A DNA stretch of 64,000 nt from CAJQQY01 sp045104975 (GCA_045104975.1 JBGCCY010000100.1:1-64000), one strand, 5' to 3'; counted from the first letter of the stretch, positions 45,306 to 54,945 are shown. The notes: generated by a model from the letters alone, not told the origin. Made by a program: numbers and translations.

Positions 45306-45420
45306 TTTTTTTAAAAAAAAGTAAAAAAAAGGAGTGACCAAATTTTTTAATTCAGTCTTTCCTCCGCCCGTAAGGGTTAATAAACATTTTTATTTTTCAA
45401 TCTTTTAAATCTTAATCGAA

Positions 45421-45603
45421 ATGAACGGTAAATCTAAAGCTCCTGCATCTAAAGCATCAAAAAACACTATTGCAAGAAAAAATGCAGAAGCTCAAAAAGC
45501 AAAAAAGAAAGCAGTTAGAATTGCTAAAGGAAATGTAGCTCCTCCTGCTGCTTATGGCAAAAAAGGAAAATCTGCTATTCCTCAAGGCAAGAAAAGAAAA
45601 TAG
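45421..45603 (+). CDS. Small basic Lys/Ala-rich protein
   Basis: 60 residues and strongly basic: NGKSKAPASKASKNTIARKN, AEAQKAKKKAVRIAKG and a KKGKSAIPQGKKRK tail. The composition resembles histone-H1-like or ribosome-associated tails, which suggests nucleic acid binding, but no named family is recognised. It follows the 50-residue gene by 115 bp and is followed by a strong terminator, so it is likely a real transcription unit. Confidence 0.65.
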   Translation: MNGKSKAPASKASKNTIARKNAEAQKAKKKAVRIAKGNVAPPAAYGKKGKSAIPQGKKRK

Positions 45604-45623
45604 TTTCAGTCTCTTTTCAACAT

Positions 45624-45685
45624 AAAAAACGGCTTAGCACTTTTTTTACAAATAGGTAAACGAAAGTGTTAAGCCGTTTTTATTT
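45624..45685 (+). terminator. Terminator after the small basic protein gene
   Basis: AAAAACGGCTTAGCACTTT and AAAGTGTTAAGCCGTTTTT form an 18-19-bp stem with one wobble, ending in a T-rich run (right arm 45663-45681). Confidence 0.9.
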
Positions 45686-45744
45686 GGACTTTTTCAAACA
45701 AGAATTTATTTAAAAAAATTGGTCGACTTAGAAAAAATCATAAA

Positions 45745-47289
45745 ATGAACATGAATAAAGTTGCAACCATTGAGTTGCGAAACCTTCGGATAGAAGATTA
45801 TAGAGATCTGAAAATTTCCATGCAGAAAGCGTATACTGATTTGGAAAATTCTCATTGGAAGGAACATCATATTCAAGAATTACTAGAGGTATTTCCAGCG
45901 GGACAACTTTGTGTGGTTTATGAAGAGAAAGTGGTGGGTGTAGCGTTGTCTTTAATTATTGATTATAAGAAATTAGGTGACAATCATAATTATGCTCAAA
46001 TTACTGGCAACTATTCTTTCAACACGCACACCCCCGAAGGAGATATTTTATACGGTATTGATGTATTTATTCATCCTGAGTATCGGGGACTCAGACTGGG
46101 GAGAAGATTATATGATGCTCGAAAAGAATTATGTGAAAGCTTAAACTTAAGAGCGATTCTTTTTGGTGGTCGTATTCCTAATTACAACAAATATGCTGAC
46201 GAATTAAAACCTAAAGAATATATTCAAAAAGTTAAGCAAAAAGAAATTCATGATCCTGTTTTGAGTTTCCAACTTTCCAATGATTTTCATGTTCGAAAAG
46301 TATTAACCAACTATTTGGAAGGTGATGAGTCATCATTAGAGTATGCTACTTTGATGGAATGGAACAATATTTATTATCAAGAAAAAGAAATGCTCGTCAA
46401 TGCTCAAAAGACCACGATTAGACTAGGATTGGTTCAATGGCAGATGCGGCACTTTGCTAATTTTGAAAGTTTTATCGAACAAGCAGAATATTTTATTGAT
46501 GCGGTAAGTGATTACCAAAGCGATTTTGTTTTGTTTCCAGAGTTATTTAATGCGCCCTTGATGGCACCTTATAACGATCTTTCGACAGCAGATGCTATTC
46601 GAAAATTGGCAGAATTTACTCTCCCATTGAGAGAAAAATTTTCAGCATTAGCCATGGCTTATAATGTCAATATTATTACGGGTTCCATGCCTGAAATTCA
46701 AGAAGATGGACAACTATTAAATGTGGGATACCTTTGTCGGCGAGATGGTACTTCTGAAAAATATGAAAAAATTCACATCACTCCATCTGAAAAAAGCAGC
46801 TGGGGAATGGTTGGTGGTAACTCACTAAAAGTATTTGATACGGATTGTGGAAAGGTTGGAATATTGATTTGCTACGATGTAGAATTTCCAGAACTCTCTC
46901 GCCTCTTGGCTGATGAAGGCATGCAGATTTTATTTGTTCCATTTTTGACAGATACCCAAAACGGATACATGCGAGTGCGCAGTTGTGCTCAAGCAAGAGC
47001 AATTGAAAATGAATGTTATGTAGCGATTGCTGGCTGTGTTGGTAATTTACCTAAGGTGAATAATATGGATATTCAGTTTGCTCAGGCGGCTGTTTTTACG
47101 CCTTGCGACTTTGCATTTCCAACCAATGGAGTCAAAGCGGAAGCTACACCTAATACTGAAATGACTTTGATTGCAGATGTGGATATTAATCCTTTATTAG
47201 AACTGCATAATTTTGGAAGTGTCAGAAATTTGAAAGATCGGAGAAAAGATTTTTTCGAATTGAGAATAAAAAACCAAAATAAAAAGTAG
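45745..47289 (+). CDS. Fused GNAT acetyltransferase and nitrilase-superfamily hydrolase
   Basis: 514 residues in two domains. Residues ~8-210 form a GNAT domain with the acetyl-CoA loop YRGLRLGRRLYD. Residues ~225-510 form a carbon-nitrogen hydrolase with the catalytic triad Glu266 (FPELFNAP), Lys342 (EKIHITPSEK) and Cys376 (ILICYDVEFPE). The fusion is recurrent in Bacteroidota, but its substrate is not settled. One reading is that the hydrolase frees an amine or amide and the GNAT part acylates it. Single gene with terminators on both sides. Confidence 0.85.
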   Translation: MNMNKVATIELRNLRIEDYRDLKISMQKAYTDLENSHWKEHHIQELLEVFPAGQLCVVYEEKVVGVALSLIIDYKKLGDNHNYAQITGNYSFNTHTPEGDILYGIDVFIHPEYRGLRLGRRLYDARKELCESLNLRAILFGGRIPNYNKYADELKPKEYIQKVKQKEIHDPVLSFQLSNDFHVRKVLTNYLEGDESSLEYATLMEWNNIYYQEKEMLVNAQKTTIRLGLVQWQMRHFANFESFIEQAEYFIDAVSDYQSDFVLFPELFNAPLMAPYNDLSTADAIRKLAEFTLPLREKFSALAMAYNVNIITGSMPEIQEDGQLLNVGYLCRRDGTSEKYEKIHITPSEKSSWGMVGGNSLKVFDTDCGKVGILICYDVEFPELSRLLADEGMQILFVPFLTDTQNGYMRVRSCAQARAIENECYVAIAGCVGNLPKVNNMDIQFAQAAVFTPCDFAFPTNGVKAEATPNTEMTLIADVDINPLLELHNFGSVRNLKDRRKDFFELRIKNQNKK

Positions 47290-47330
47290 GTTGTTTTAAA
47301 TAAAATTCCTTACAAAAAACGTTATAGATT

Positions 47331-47365
47331 AAGAGGTCACTTCATAAAAGTGACCTCTTTTTTTT
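47331..47365. terminator. Bidirectional terminator between convergent genes
   Basis: AAGAGGTCACTT (47331-47342) and AAGTGACCTCTT (47348-47359) form a perfect 12-bp stem with a 5-base loop and T tract, between the convergent nitrilase-fusion and methyltransferase genes. Confidence 0.92.
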
Positions 47366-47380
47366 GATGCTAAAACTCTT

Positions 47381-49000
47381 TTATTTCGATTTTAATAAAT
47401 TGATACTTACCGTCCCCAATTCTGAATTGGGAAATTTGGTGAAATGTTTTTCAACTGGAAACAGTCCTGCTTCCGATGCCACTTTGTGAAACACTTCAAT
47501 TTCTACAATATATTGATCCGAAAAACCATGCGTCGCATTGTAAGCAGTTGCTGCTGTTCTTCCCAAATTCTCTGCGGTGATTTTTGGTGAGATAGTATGT
47601 AACTCAATCACTAGTAAACCAAACTTTTCAACATAAGAAGACCACTTCTGAAAATGCTCTCGAAGATTATCTTCCACCATTGCATTGGAAATACGACGAC
47701 CTCGAAAAGCAAAAGCTCCCGTTGAATCACTTTTTCGATTAGATGTATTTTCCGAAGGATCGCTCCAAATTCTATTGTGATCAAGGAAAGTCCGAACATT
47801 GAGTAAATCTTTTAAAGCAATCCCATAATTCTCCGCCAAATCATTCGCCAATAAATCAGGTCGTCCAATATCTCCAAAAATTACTTTCGCCCAAATGTCA
47901 GCCTGAATAATATTGCCTCTCGTTACTTTCAAAGCAGCTGAATTATAATCGGCTCCCACCAAAAATAATGGGTGCTCTTCCAACATTGTCCCCCGCAATG
48001 TTCGTTGTTCAATCACATCAAAAAGATGGATTAGAAATGCTCCATTTCCACATCCCATATCAACAATTCCTTTCGGCTGCATTTCGATGGGTTGATTAAA
48101 AAGGTCGATGATAATTTCATCTACTATTTTGAAATAAGAAGAATGCGCACCACCACTTCCCCAAACATTCATCTCTCGATCCACATGAATTTCTTTTGCT
48201 CCTTGTGGCAAATTCCAAAAAATAGTTGGATCGCCAAAAATCAATTCATCTACTTTTCGAAAGGCTGGAATGTACGAAACCGTCACGCCATAAGCACTCG
48301 CTCGTTTAGCATAAAACATTCCTTTTTCTGTAAACCGATATGTCTCGTTTTTCTTTTCAAACCAATCTAAAAAAACAAAAATATCTAGCAAGCGAGCAAA
48401 ACTTTCTCCATCTCCATGAAACTCCTCTGGCATAAAAGATGCTTCCATAAAATATTTATGAAACATACCATTCATTCCCAAAGCAACTACCGTCGGACCA
48501 ACCATAATTCCTTCAATATGTTTTAAAACTTGATTTTGTAATTGTGTTAGCGGCAGCGTTACATCGTCTTCCGAAATTTGAATACCATAATTATTTTGGA
48601 ACTTTTCAAATATTTTTTCCAATAATAAAAACGGTTCTAGTTCAAATTTCCGATGATGATATTTTTCAGATAACTGGATAAGTTTGACAACATCTTCGTA
48701 GAGTGGAATGAGTTGAAAAGCAGTTTCACTTTTTTCGTTGATGCTAATTTGAATATTATTTTCATCAATAATTTCATGTTCTAACCAACCTTGAGAAGCT
48801 AAAGTGTGCAAGGCAACATTTAAATAGCCTTCGTTTGCATGGAAGGTTTCTGTTATTTTTTGGAGGGACGTTTTTTTAACTTCTAATAAAAAATCCAATA
48901 CTCCCTTTTGATGTAAAGCAAAAGCAGTTGGTGCCGTTACGATTCCATCAAGGTGGCAAAAGAGATCAGCACGAAATTGTTTTTTTTGTTCTTTGGTCAT
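47381..49000 (-). CDS. SAM-dependent methyltransferase, AprA-like
   Basis: 539 residues. A winged-helix-like start (HLDGIVTAPTAFALHQKGVLD) is repeated in related form at about residue 165 (HIEGIMVGPTVVALGMNGM), giving two helical modules. They precede a class I methyltransferase core: the SAM loop is GIVDMGCGNGAFLIHLF, followed by LVGADYNSAAL. The LDHNRIW and TGAFAFRGRRI patches recall the methyltransferase domain of apratoxin loading module AprA and stand-alone relatives. The substrate is unknown. No polyketide genes are nearby. Confidence 0.72.
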   Translation of the reverse strand: MTKEQKKQFRADLFCHLDGIVTAPTAFALHQKGVLDFLLEVKKTSLQKITETFHANEGYLNVALHTLASQGWLEHEIIDENNIQISINEKSETAFQLIPLYEDVVKLIQLSEKYHHRKFELEPFLLLEKIFEKFQNNYGIQISEDDVTLPLTQLQNQVLKHIEGIMVGPTVVALGMNGMFHKYFMEASFMPEEFHGDGESFARLLDIFVFLDWFEKKNETYRFTEKGMFYAKRASAYGVTVSYIPAFRKVDELIFGDPTIFWNLPQGAKEIHVDREMNVWGSGGAHSSYFKIVDEIIIDLFNQPIEMQPKGIVDMGCGNGAFLIHLFDVIEQRTLRGTMLEEHPLFLVGADYNSAALKVTRGNIIQADIWAKVIFGDIGRPDLLANDLAENYGIALKDLLNVRTFLDHNRIWSDPSENTSNRKSDSTGAFAFRGRRISNAMVEDNLREHFQKWSSYVEKFGLLVIELHTISPKITAENLGRTAATAYNATHGFSDQYIVEIEVFHKVASEAGLFPVEKHFTKFPNSELGTVSINLLKSK

Positions 49001-49116
49001 TAGGATTTTTTTTTTTTAGAAAAATGAAATATGCTCTAAAATTACTGTTTTGAAAACTAAATTATCATATTACTATTTTTAATAATAAATTACTTTTATG
49101 TGAGACGCTGAAAGGA

Positions 49117-49839
49117 CTAGACCTTTGGTGATTTTTTTCGAGTACCTGTCATTATATTGATTCCTTCCACCATCAAAGCGAATGCCATAGAAAAATAAAT
49201 ATATCCTTTTGGAATATGAAAATCTAAACCATCAGCAATCAACGCAATTCCAATCATAATCAAGAAGGCTAAGGCTAAAACTTTAATCGCAGGATGCCTT
49301 CCAACAAAATCACCAATCGTATCGGCTGACAAAATCATAATTATCATCGAAACAATCACAGCTGCAATCATCACTCCTATATTATTAGTCATCCCAACTG
49401 CCGTAATCACCGAATCAAAAGAAAAAATAATATCCATCAAAACAATCTGAACTACTACTTCCCTAAAACCTGAAACAGCTATATCAATTTTATCTGGAGC
49501 TTGCGCATCTTCAAATTTTTCATGAATCTCATTGACACTTTTATAAATCAAAAACAATCCTCCCATAATCAAAATAATATCTCTCCCCGAAACACCTTGC
49601 CCTAAAACTGTAAATAAATCATTAGTCAAACCCATGATCCAAGAAATGGAAAACAACAATCCAATTCTCATAATCAAGGCTAAACCTAATCCTATTCGTC
49701 GCGCTTTGCCTTGTTGCTCTTTTGGTAATTTGTTGGAAAGAATCGATATAAAAATCAAATTGTCGATACCTAAAACAATCTCCAATGCACAAAGCGTTAA
49801 AAATGAAATCCAAATATCAGGGTTAGTCATCCAATCCAT
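49117..49839 (-). CDS. TerC-family integral membrane protein
   Basis: 240 residues with seven or so transmembrane helices. The TerC signature is visible: ALEIVLGIDNLIFISIL near the N-terminus and DIIFSFDSVITAVGMTNN in the second half, with paired acidic residues inside helices. TerC proteins are tied to metal (manganese, calcium) export and tellurite resistance, and to loading metals into secreted enzymes. Likely monocistronic. Confidence 0.9.
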   Translation of the reverse strand: MDWMTNPDIWISFLTLCALEIVLGIDNLIFISILSNKLPKEQQGKARRIGLGLALIMRIGLLFSISWIMGLTNDLFTVLGQGVSGRDIILIMGGLFLIYKSVNEIHEKFEDAQAPDKIDIAVSGFREVVVQIVLMDIIFSFDSVITAVGMTNNIGVMIAAVIVSMIIMILSADTIGDFVGRHPAIKVLALAFLIMIGIALIADGLDFHIPKGYIYFSMAFALMVEGINIMTGTRKKSPKV

Positions 49840-49952
49840 TCTAAATTATTTTTTATTGAATTATTATGAAAATTCAATTTATAAAAAAAACGTATAAAGC
49901 CGCAAAGTGTTTGCTAAAAAAAAATATAATTTGAATTAGACTTGTTACCCTT

Positions 49953-49986
49953 AAAAAAAACCTTGCAAGTCAACGACTTACAAGGC
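49953..49986 (-). terminator. Terminator of the TPR/DUF4331 operon
   Basis: On the minus strand the stem CCTTGTAAGT / ACTTGCAAGG (49961-49985, one wobble) is followed by eight T. It lies 45 bp after the TPR gene stop. Confidence 0.88.
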
Positions 49987-50030
49987 TTCTATGCTAAATT
50001 CCTAAAACCAAAAAACCAAATGTTTTATTA

Positions 50031-51341
50031 TTATTTTATTTGAGCTAAAGATTTGCCTATTTCTAATGCAGCAACTGGCCCTAATTCAAAAGCCGCATCT
50101 TGCGCTTCTGACAAATATTTTTTTGCTTGGTATTTTTTTCTATTCGCTTTATAAATTGTTCCAACCCGAAAAATAGCATTTGGCTCTTCCGTTTGACCAA
50201 CAACATGTTCGTCGATCATACTAAGTGCTTTTTGGTTTTCACCTTGCAAAAGATAAGCCCATGCTTTTAAACTATAAGAAACAGGATGCGGACGCTCTTC
50301 TACTTCAGCTTCAGCCATTTTCATTACTTCAGCTATTTTATCTTTTTGATTCCCATAAATTTCACAGAGATAAGTATTGTACATTTTACCATATGTAGGC
50401 TGACTAGCAGCATCAACAAATTGATCGGTGTATTCTTTTGCTAATGCTTCCTCTCCTTCAAATGCCGCGATCTCCGCTAAAAGCAAATCGTAATCAGGCA
50501 CGGGATGAACCTCTTTTAAGAAATTTAAAATCCGCTTGGCCTCGGTAGTGTTTTTATCATGAGAGTAGGCTATCCAAGCAATTCCTTTTAAAGAATGCAA
50601 ATCCGCTGGATTATTTTCCAAGGCTTGCAAGAAGGTTTGATAGGATTTTTTAATTTCTCCTTGGTGTCCGTACATGTCTCCAAGGTTGGACAATGACCAA
50701 TTGATTAAAGTTTTATTTTTTGAATCTTTGGCTAAGACTAAAGCTTCTTCCATGTAGATGATTGCTTGATCCAAATCTCCAGTTTGGTCACTCATCTTCA
50801 TTTCTCTGATGTAATAATCAAAGTGCCTCTTAGAAGCGATATTTTTTAAGTTTAAAGTCGCTAATTCAAAACTTCCTCTTTCCAGATTAACATCAGTCAT
50901 CAGCAAAGTGGAAATAAATTTTTTCTCTCCAGTTTCGTAGGCTTTATAAATATATTTTTCTGCCGCTTTGAAGGCATGTTTTGAAATTGAATTAGTGGTC
51001 AAAGCATGTAAGTAACTTACATTTGAAGGAAATCGCCTGTGCAATTTTCCGTATAAATTATCAGATTGATGTAAGTATTTTATTTGACCAGTTAGTTTAA
51101 ATTTAGCAGCAGACAATGCTGCGATTTTTTGTTGATAGACTTGATTGGTTGGCGCAGCAGTTAATTTATTTTCCCAAAATTCAAATTGCTGATCTAGTTT
51201 AGTTACTTCTTCATCCAACCATTTTGCAGAAAGATAAGATTCATAGTCAGTAGCATTAATTTCAAATTTTTGACTGAACTGAAAAGCTAAAACACCAATG
51301 ATAATTGTGCTGAAAAGCAAACCTATTTTGATATAATTCAT
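50031..51341 (-). CDS. Tetratricopeptide-repeat protein linked to DUF4331 genes
   Basis: 436 residues. The N-terminus (MNYIKIGLLFSTIIIGVLAF) is a signal anchor, placing the protein in the periplasm or on the outer side of the inner membrane. Most of the rest is a run of TPR-like helical hairpins (NLGDMYGHQGEIKKSYQTFL, QALENNPADLHSLKGIAWIA, YKANRKKYQAKKYLSEAQD). TPRs bind partner proteins. It is the last gene after two DUF4331-type genes, a pairing that recurs in this group, and the three may work together. Confidence 0.78.
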   Translation of the reverse strand: MNYIKIGLLFSTIIIGVLAFQFSQKFEINATDYESYLSAKWLDEEVTKLDQQFEFWENKLTAAPTNQVYQQKIAALSAAKFKLTGQIKYLHQSDNLYGKLHRRFPSNVSYLHALTTNSISKHAFKAAEKYIYKAYETGEKKFISTLLMTDVNLERGSFELATLNLKNIASKRHFDYYIREMKMSDQTGDLDQAIIYMEEALVLAKDSKNKTLINWSLSNLGDMYGHQGEIKKSYQTFLQALENNPADLHSLKGIAWIAYSHDKNTTEAKRILNFLKEVHPVPDYDLLLAEIAAFEGEEALAKEYTDQFVDAASQPTYGKMYNTYLCEIYGNQKDKIAEVMKMAEAEVEERPHPVSYSLKAWAYLLQGENQKALSMIDEHVVGQTEEPNAIFRVGTIYKANRKKYQAKKYLSEAQDAAFELGPVAALEIGKSLAQIK

Positions 51342-51543
51342 TTTGACTTTGTTTTTAAAATACTTTGCTTCGGAAAAAAACTCTACCTGCCCGATCCCTT
51401 TTCATCAAACAATAAAAAGGAACCGAGACTGGTAGAATTATCACATGCAATTAAAATTGAGATAATTTATCTATCAAATAAGGATTAGTTTTTAGGAAAA
51501 AAACTAATTTCTTATTTTTATCACCTTAAAGACTATTTTGAAA

Positions 51544-52083
51544 CTAGTGTGGACTTGCTAAATATGGGAAAGTAGTCAAGAAGGTTTTATCATTTGCATC
51601 TACATTATCATCTGTAAGTGTAGGATTAGCAGAACCATCTGGCCCACCGAAAATCAACAATAATTCTACAGAGATCACATCATCAGTCAAATTTCGACCA
51701 GTCAAAACATTAGTTCCGTCAAAGAATGTAGTCGTCCCAGAAGTTGCTACGGATAAAACATCAGTTGCTAAAGCACCTGTAAAAGTTGGAGCATCCCAAC
51801 CTAAAGCATTCGTTGTATATCCTGCGTTAAGTGCTAATAATTGAGTTTCGAATTTGCTAGCGAAAGCTGCTCCTTGTGCTGAAGGAGTCGTCACATTAAA
51901 ATCATCTTTGTCTGCACTTGTCACAAAAACTGTATTGATAGCAGGTCGTCCCATTTGGTCTTCTTGCATATACATGTCATTGTTCACCATATCGTCCGGA
52001 TCCATATCATCGTCTTTGTCGCAGCTCAAAAAAGTCATCATTGATAGAAAGGCCATCAAGGCCAAAAAAGATATATTCTTCAT
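51544..52083 (-). CDS. DUF4331-type lipoprotein (C-terminal-half-like)
   Basis: 179 residues with a lipoprotein signal (LSMMTFLSC) and an Asp/Met-rich linker. The rest resembles the second half of DUF4331 proteins: MGRPAINTVFV, the KDDFN patch and the closing LTDDVISVELLLIFGG region. Full-length DUF4331 proteins are usually one longer chain. Here the adjacent upstream gene encodes the first half, so the two chains may assemble into one fold. Function unknown. Confidence 0.72.
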   Translation of the reverse strand: MKNISFLALMAFLSMMTFLSCDKDDDMDPDDMVNNDMYMQEDQMGRPAINTVFVTSADKDDFNVTTPSAQGAAFASKFETQLLALNAGYTTNALGWDAPTFTGALATDVLSVATSGTTTFFDGTNVLTGRNLTDDVISVELLLIFGGPDGSANPTLTDDNVDANDKTFLTTFPYLASPH

Positions 52084-52178
52084 TTTATTATTTTATTTTA
52101 AATATTAATTAAGTGTTCAATAATGGAGGTGTTGTTTTAAGTCTTGTATCCTCACATTTTTTCCTTGGAAAAAATGAA

Positions 52179-52835
52179 TTAGATTTTTCGTTTAGATTCT
52201 ACCCATGTATTCAATGTAGCAGCTGTACCCAACATAGATTTTGGCACTTCGATAACAATTGACATTACATTAGTTCCGGCAAAAGTGTCTGATCCTGGAT
52301 CATTAAATCCTGGTGCAGTTCCACCGATAATTTCACCATATCGAGCAAAGTCCATAAAAAATGGATCATCTCTTGGTCCAGCGAAAATCTTGATCCCACC
52401 ATTAGAACCGATAGTTGGGCTAGCACCGTAAGCTGTAACATCAACCTTATTAGTTGTTCCACTTGTTTCTACTGCGCTTGTTAATCCTGGTGATCCTGGA
52501 GCAACTGGCCCGTAAACGATCAACTCTCCATCTTTAACTAATGCTTGAATCACTAAGTCTTCAACTGCATCGCCTGTATTATCAATGTTGAATTCAACCA
52601 TTACGTTTTCATCAAAAGAGGCTGATTGAGTAGCCGTTGGATCTAAAAGTCCTTGTAAGTTGGCAACAAAAACCATATTGTCATTATTGTCTGGACTTTG
52701 GAAAGCATAGTAATCTGTGATATCAGAACTAGTGGAGGAAACTCCTGGCGCATCAATGTGATCTGCCGCCCAAACTAAGCCTACACATGCCATTAAAAAT
52801 AATCCTGCTAGGGTTAATAAATTCTTCTTCTTCAT
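52179..52835 (-). CDS. DUF4331-type secreted protein (N-terminal-half-like)
   Basis: 218 residues. The signal peptide ends at about VGLVWA and the mature chain starts with the family hallmark DHIDAPGVSSTSSDITDYYAF. Further family-like patches are MVEFNIDNTGDAVEDLVIQ and GPRDDPFFMDFARY. It is exported, with no lipid anchor. It pairs with the DUF4331-type lipoprotein 95 bp downstream and a TPR protein beyond. The role of DUF4331 proteins is not known. Confidence 0.82.
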   Translation of the reverse strand: MKKKNLLTLAGLFLMACVGLVWAADHIDAPGVSSTSSDITDYYAFQSPDNNDNMVFVANLQGLLDPTATQSASFDENVMVEFNIDNTGDAVEDLVIQALVKDGELIVYGPVAPGSPGLTSAVETSGTTNKVDVTAYGASPTIGSNGGIKIFAGPRDDPFFMDFARYGEIIGGTAPGFNDPGSDTFAGTNVMSIVIEVPKSMLGTAATLNTWVESKRKI

Positions 52836-52976
52836 TTTCTTATTTTATTTATTAAAAAGATGTAATTAAATATTCTACATCCTTACCTACGGAGCTGGGT
52901 CTACAGGTGGATCATTTTTTACTAAAAAAACTTTAATAATTTTTTGAAAGAGAAAATGGAAGGTTTTAAAATGGTC

Positions 52977-53012
52977 AAAAAAAAACGACTTCATAATAAT
53001 TTATGAAGTCGT
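52977..53012 (-). terminator. Terminator of the acetate/propionate activation genes
   Basis: ACGACTTCATAA (52985-52996) and TTATGAAGTCGT (53001-53012) form a perfect 12-bp stem; the minus strand continues into a long T tract. It lies 30 bp after the stop of the propionyl-CoA-synthetase-like gene. Confidence 0.92.
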
Positions 53013-53041
53013 CTAAACGAAAAATCAAAGTTGATTTTGTT

Positions 53042-54940
53042 TTATCTAGAAGCAATACCTACTTTTTTCAATTTCAATAAATCTTTAATTTTATCCAGCA
53101 CACTCATGTCTTCTATAGTTGAAGGTGGATTAAAAGATTTTCCATCCGCCAAGTATCGCATAATTTTTCGCAAGATTTTTCCTGAGCGAGTTTTTGGCAA
53201 ACGTACTGCAACTACCGCTCTTTTAAAAGAAGCAACTGGTCCAATTTTTTCTCTCACCATTTGGATGAGTTCTTTTTCCAAATCATCTTCTAATATTTCT
53301 ACTCCTGACTTTAAAACTACAAAACCAACTGGCACCTGTCCTTTCAATTCATCTGCAATTCCAACCACCGCACATTCTGCAACTGCTGGATGTGAAGCTA
53401 AAACTTCTTCCATCTCTGCCGTCGAAAGTCGATGCCCTGCCACATTGATGATATCATCAATTCTTCCTGTGATAAAAAAATAGCCCTCTTCATCTACATA
53501 ACCTCCATCACCTGAAAAATAATATCCTTCAAATTGAGATAAATAAGATTGCTTAAATCGTTTAGTATCATTCCATAAATTAGGAAGACAGCCAGGAGGT
53601 AATGGCAATTTTATCGCAACGGCTCCTTCCGTATTTGGTGGCAAAGGATTTCCATCAGCATCTAAAATTTGAATATCAAAACCAAAAACGGATTGCGAAG
53701 CGGAACCCGGTTTTATTTTTTTCAAATCTACTCCAGCCAAATTTGCCAACATAGGAGAACCTGATTCTGTTTGCCACCAATGATCAATTACTGGAACTTG
53801 CAAAAGTTTTGTTAGCCAATCGTAAGTCGCTTCGTCGGTTCTTTCGCCTGCAAGAAAAAGATATTTCAAACTGGAAGTATCATATTTTTGATGAAGTAAA
53901 CCATTTGGGTCTTCTTTTTTTACCGCTCGAAATGCAGTTGGTGCCGTAAATAAAACTTTTACTTTATACTCATCAATGACTCTCCAAAATGTTCCTGCGT
54001 CGGGTGTCTTAATTGGTTTTCCTTCAAACAAAATAGTCGTGCATCCATGAATTAGTGGCGCATAAACAATGTACGAATGTCCGACCACCCAACCCACATC
54101 TGAAGCTGCCCAATAGACATCTCCAGGTTGAGTGCCGTATACCCAAGACATTGTATTTTTCATGGCCACCGCATGTCCACCGTTATCTCTTACGATTCCT
54201 TTTGGTTGCCCTGTCGTTCCTGATGTGTATAAAATATAAAGTGGATCGGTTGAATCTACTTCTACGTAAGTATGTTGGGATGCATTACTGGCAAGGCTTT
54301 CCCAATCATAATCTCTACCTTCTTTTAACTCTGCTTGAAAAATTTCTCTTTGAAAAACGACACACGCATCTACTTGATGATCAGCTTCTTCGATGGCTGC
54401 GTTGATAATTGGGAGGTACGGAATTACTTTATTAATTTCTTTTCCACAAGAAGCAGTCAGCAAAACTTTGGGTTGTGCATCATCAATTCTTATCGCTAAT
54501 TCATGTGCGGCGAACCCTCCAAAAACAACTGAGTGAACTGCTCCTAATCTAGCGCAAGCTAACATCCCAACGACTGTTTCAGGAATCATCGGCATGTAAA
54601 TGATTACTCGATCTCCTTTTTCGACACCGAGTTTTTTTAGTACGCCAGCGAAGGTCGCAACCTTAGCTAAAAGTTCTTGATAGGTATATTTCCGTTTTGT
54701 ATTCGTAACAGGTGAGTCATAAATAATTGCGACCTGCTCCCCTCTCCCCTGCTTGACATGATAATCCAAAGTCAAATATGAAGTATTTAACTTTCCATCT
54801 TTATACCATTGAGGTAATCCATCTTCGTCATAAGATAAAATGTTTTTTGGAAAATTAAACCACTCAATATTTTCAGCTTGTTGCTTCCAAAATGTTTCAG
54901 AATCTTGGAGACTGGTTTTATACAAATTGGAATAACTCAT
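53042..54940 (-). CDS. prpE: Propionyl-CoA-synthetase-like acyl-CoA synthetase (PrpE/ACSS3 type)
   Basis: 632 residues of the ANL adenylating family. Visible motifs are the P-loop TSGTTGQPKGIVRD, the PGDVYWAASDVGWVVGHSY core, WWQTESGSPM and the C-terminal KTRSGKILRK with the acetylatable lysine. The IVRDNGGHAVA and EGKPIKTPDAGTFW stretches are closer to PrpE/ACSS3 than to acetyl-CoA synthetase. It activates propionate or another short acid with ATP and CoA. It follows acs by 5 bp, so both are made from one message. Confidence 0.85.
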   Translation of the reverse strand: MSYSNLYKTSLQDSETFWKQQAENIEWFNFPKNILSYDEDGLPQWYKDGKLNTSYLTLDYHVKQGRGEQVAIIYDSPVTNTKRKYTYQELLAKVATFAGVLKKLGVEKGDRVIIYMPMIPETVVGMLACARLGAVHSVVFGGFAAHELAIRIDDAQPKVLLTASCGKEINKVIPYLPIINAAIEEADHQVDACVVFQREIFQAELKEGRDYDWESLASNASQHTYVEVDSTDPLYILYTSGTTGQPKGIVRDNGGHAVAMKNTMSWVYGTQPGDVYWAASDVGWVVGHSYIVYAPLIHGCTTILFEGKPIKTPDAGTFWRVIDEYKVKVLFTAPTAFRAVKKEDPNGLLHQKYDTSSLKYLFLAGERTDEATYDWLTKLLQVPVIDHWWQTESGSPMLANLAGVDLKKIKPGSASQSVFGFDIQILDADGNPLPPNTEGAVAIKLPLPPGCLPNLWNDTKRFKQSYLSQFEGYYFSGDGGYVDEEGYFFITGRIDDIINVAGHRLSTAEMEEVLASHPAVAECAVVGIADELKGQVPVGFVVLKSGVEILEDDLEKELIQMVREKIGPVASFKRAVVAVRLPKTRSGKILRKIMRYLADGKSFNPPSTIEDMSVLDKIKDLLKLKKVGIASR

Positions 54941-54945
54941 TTTTC

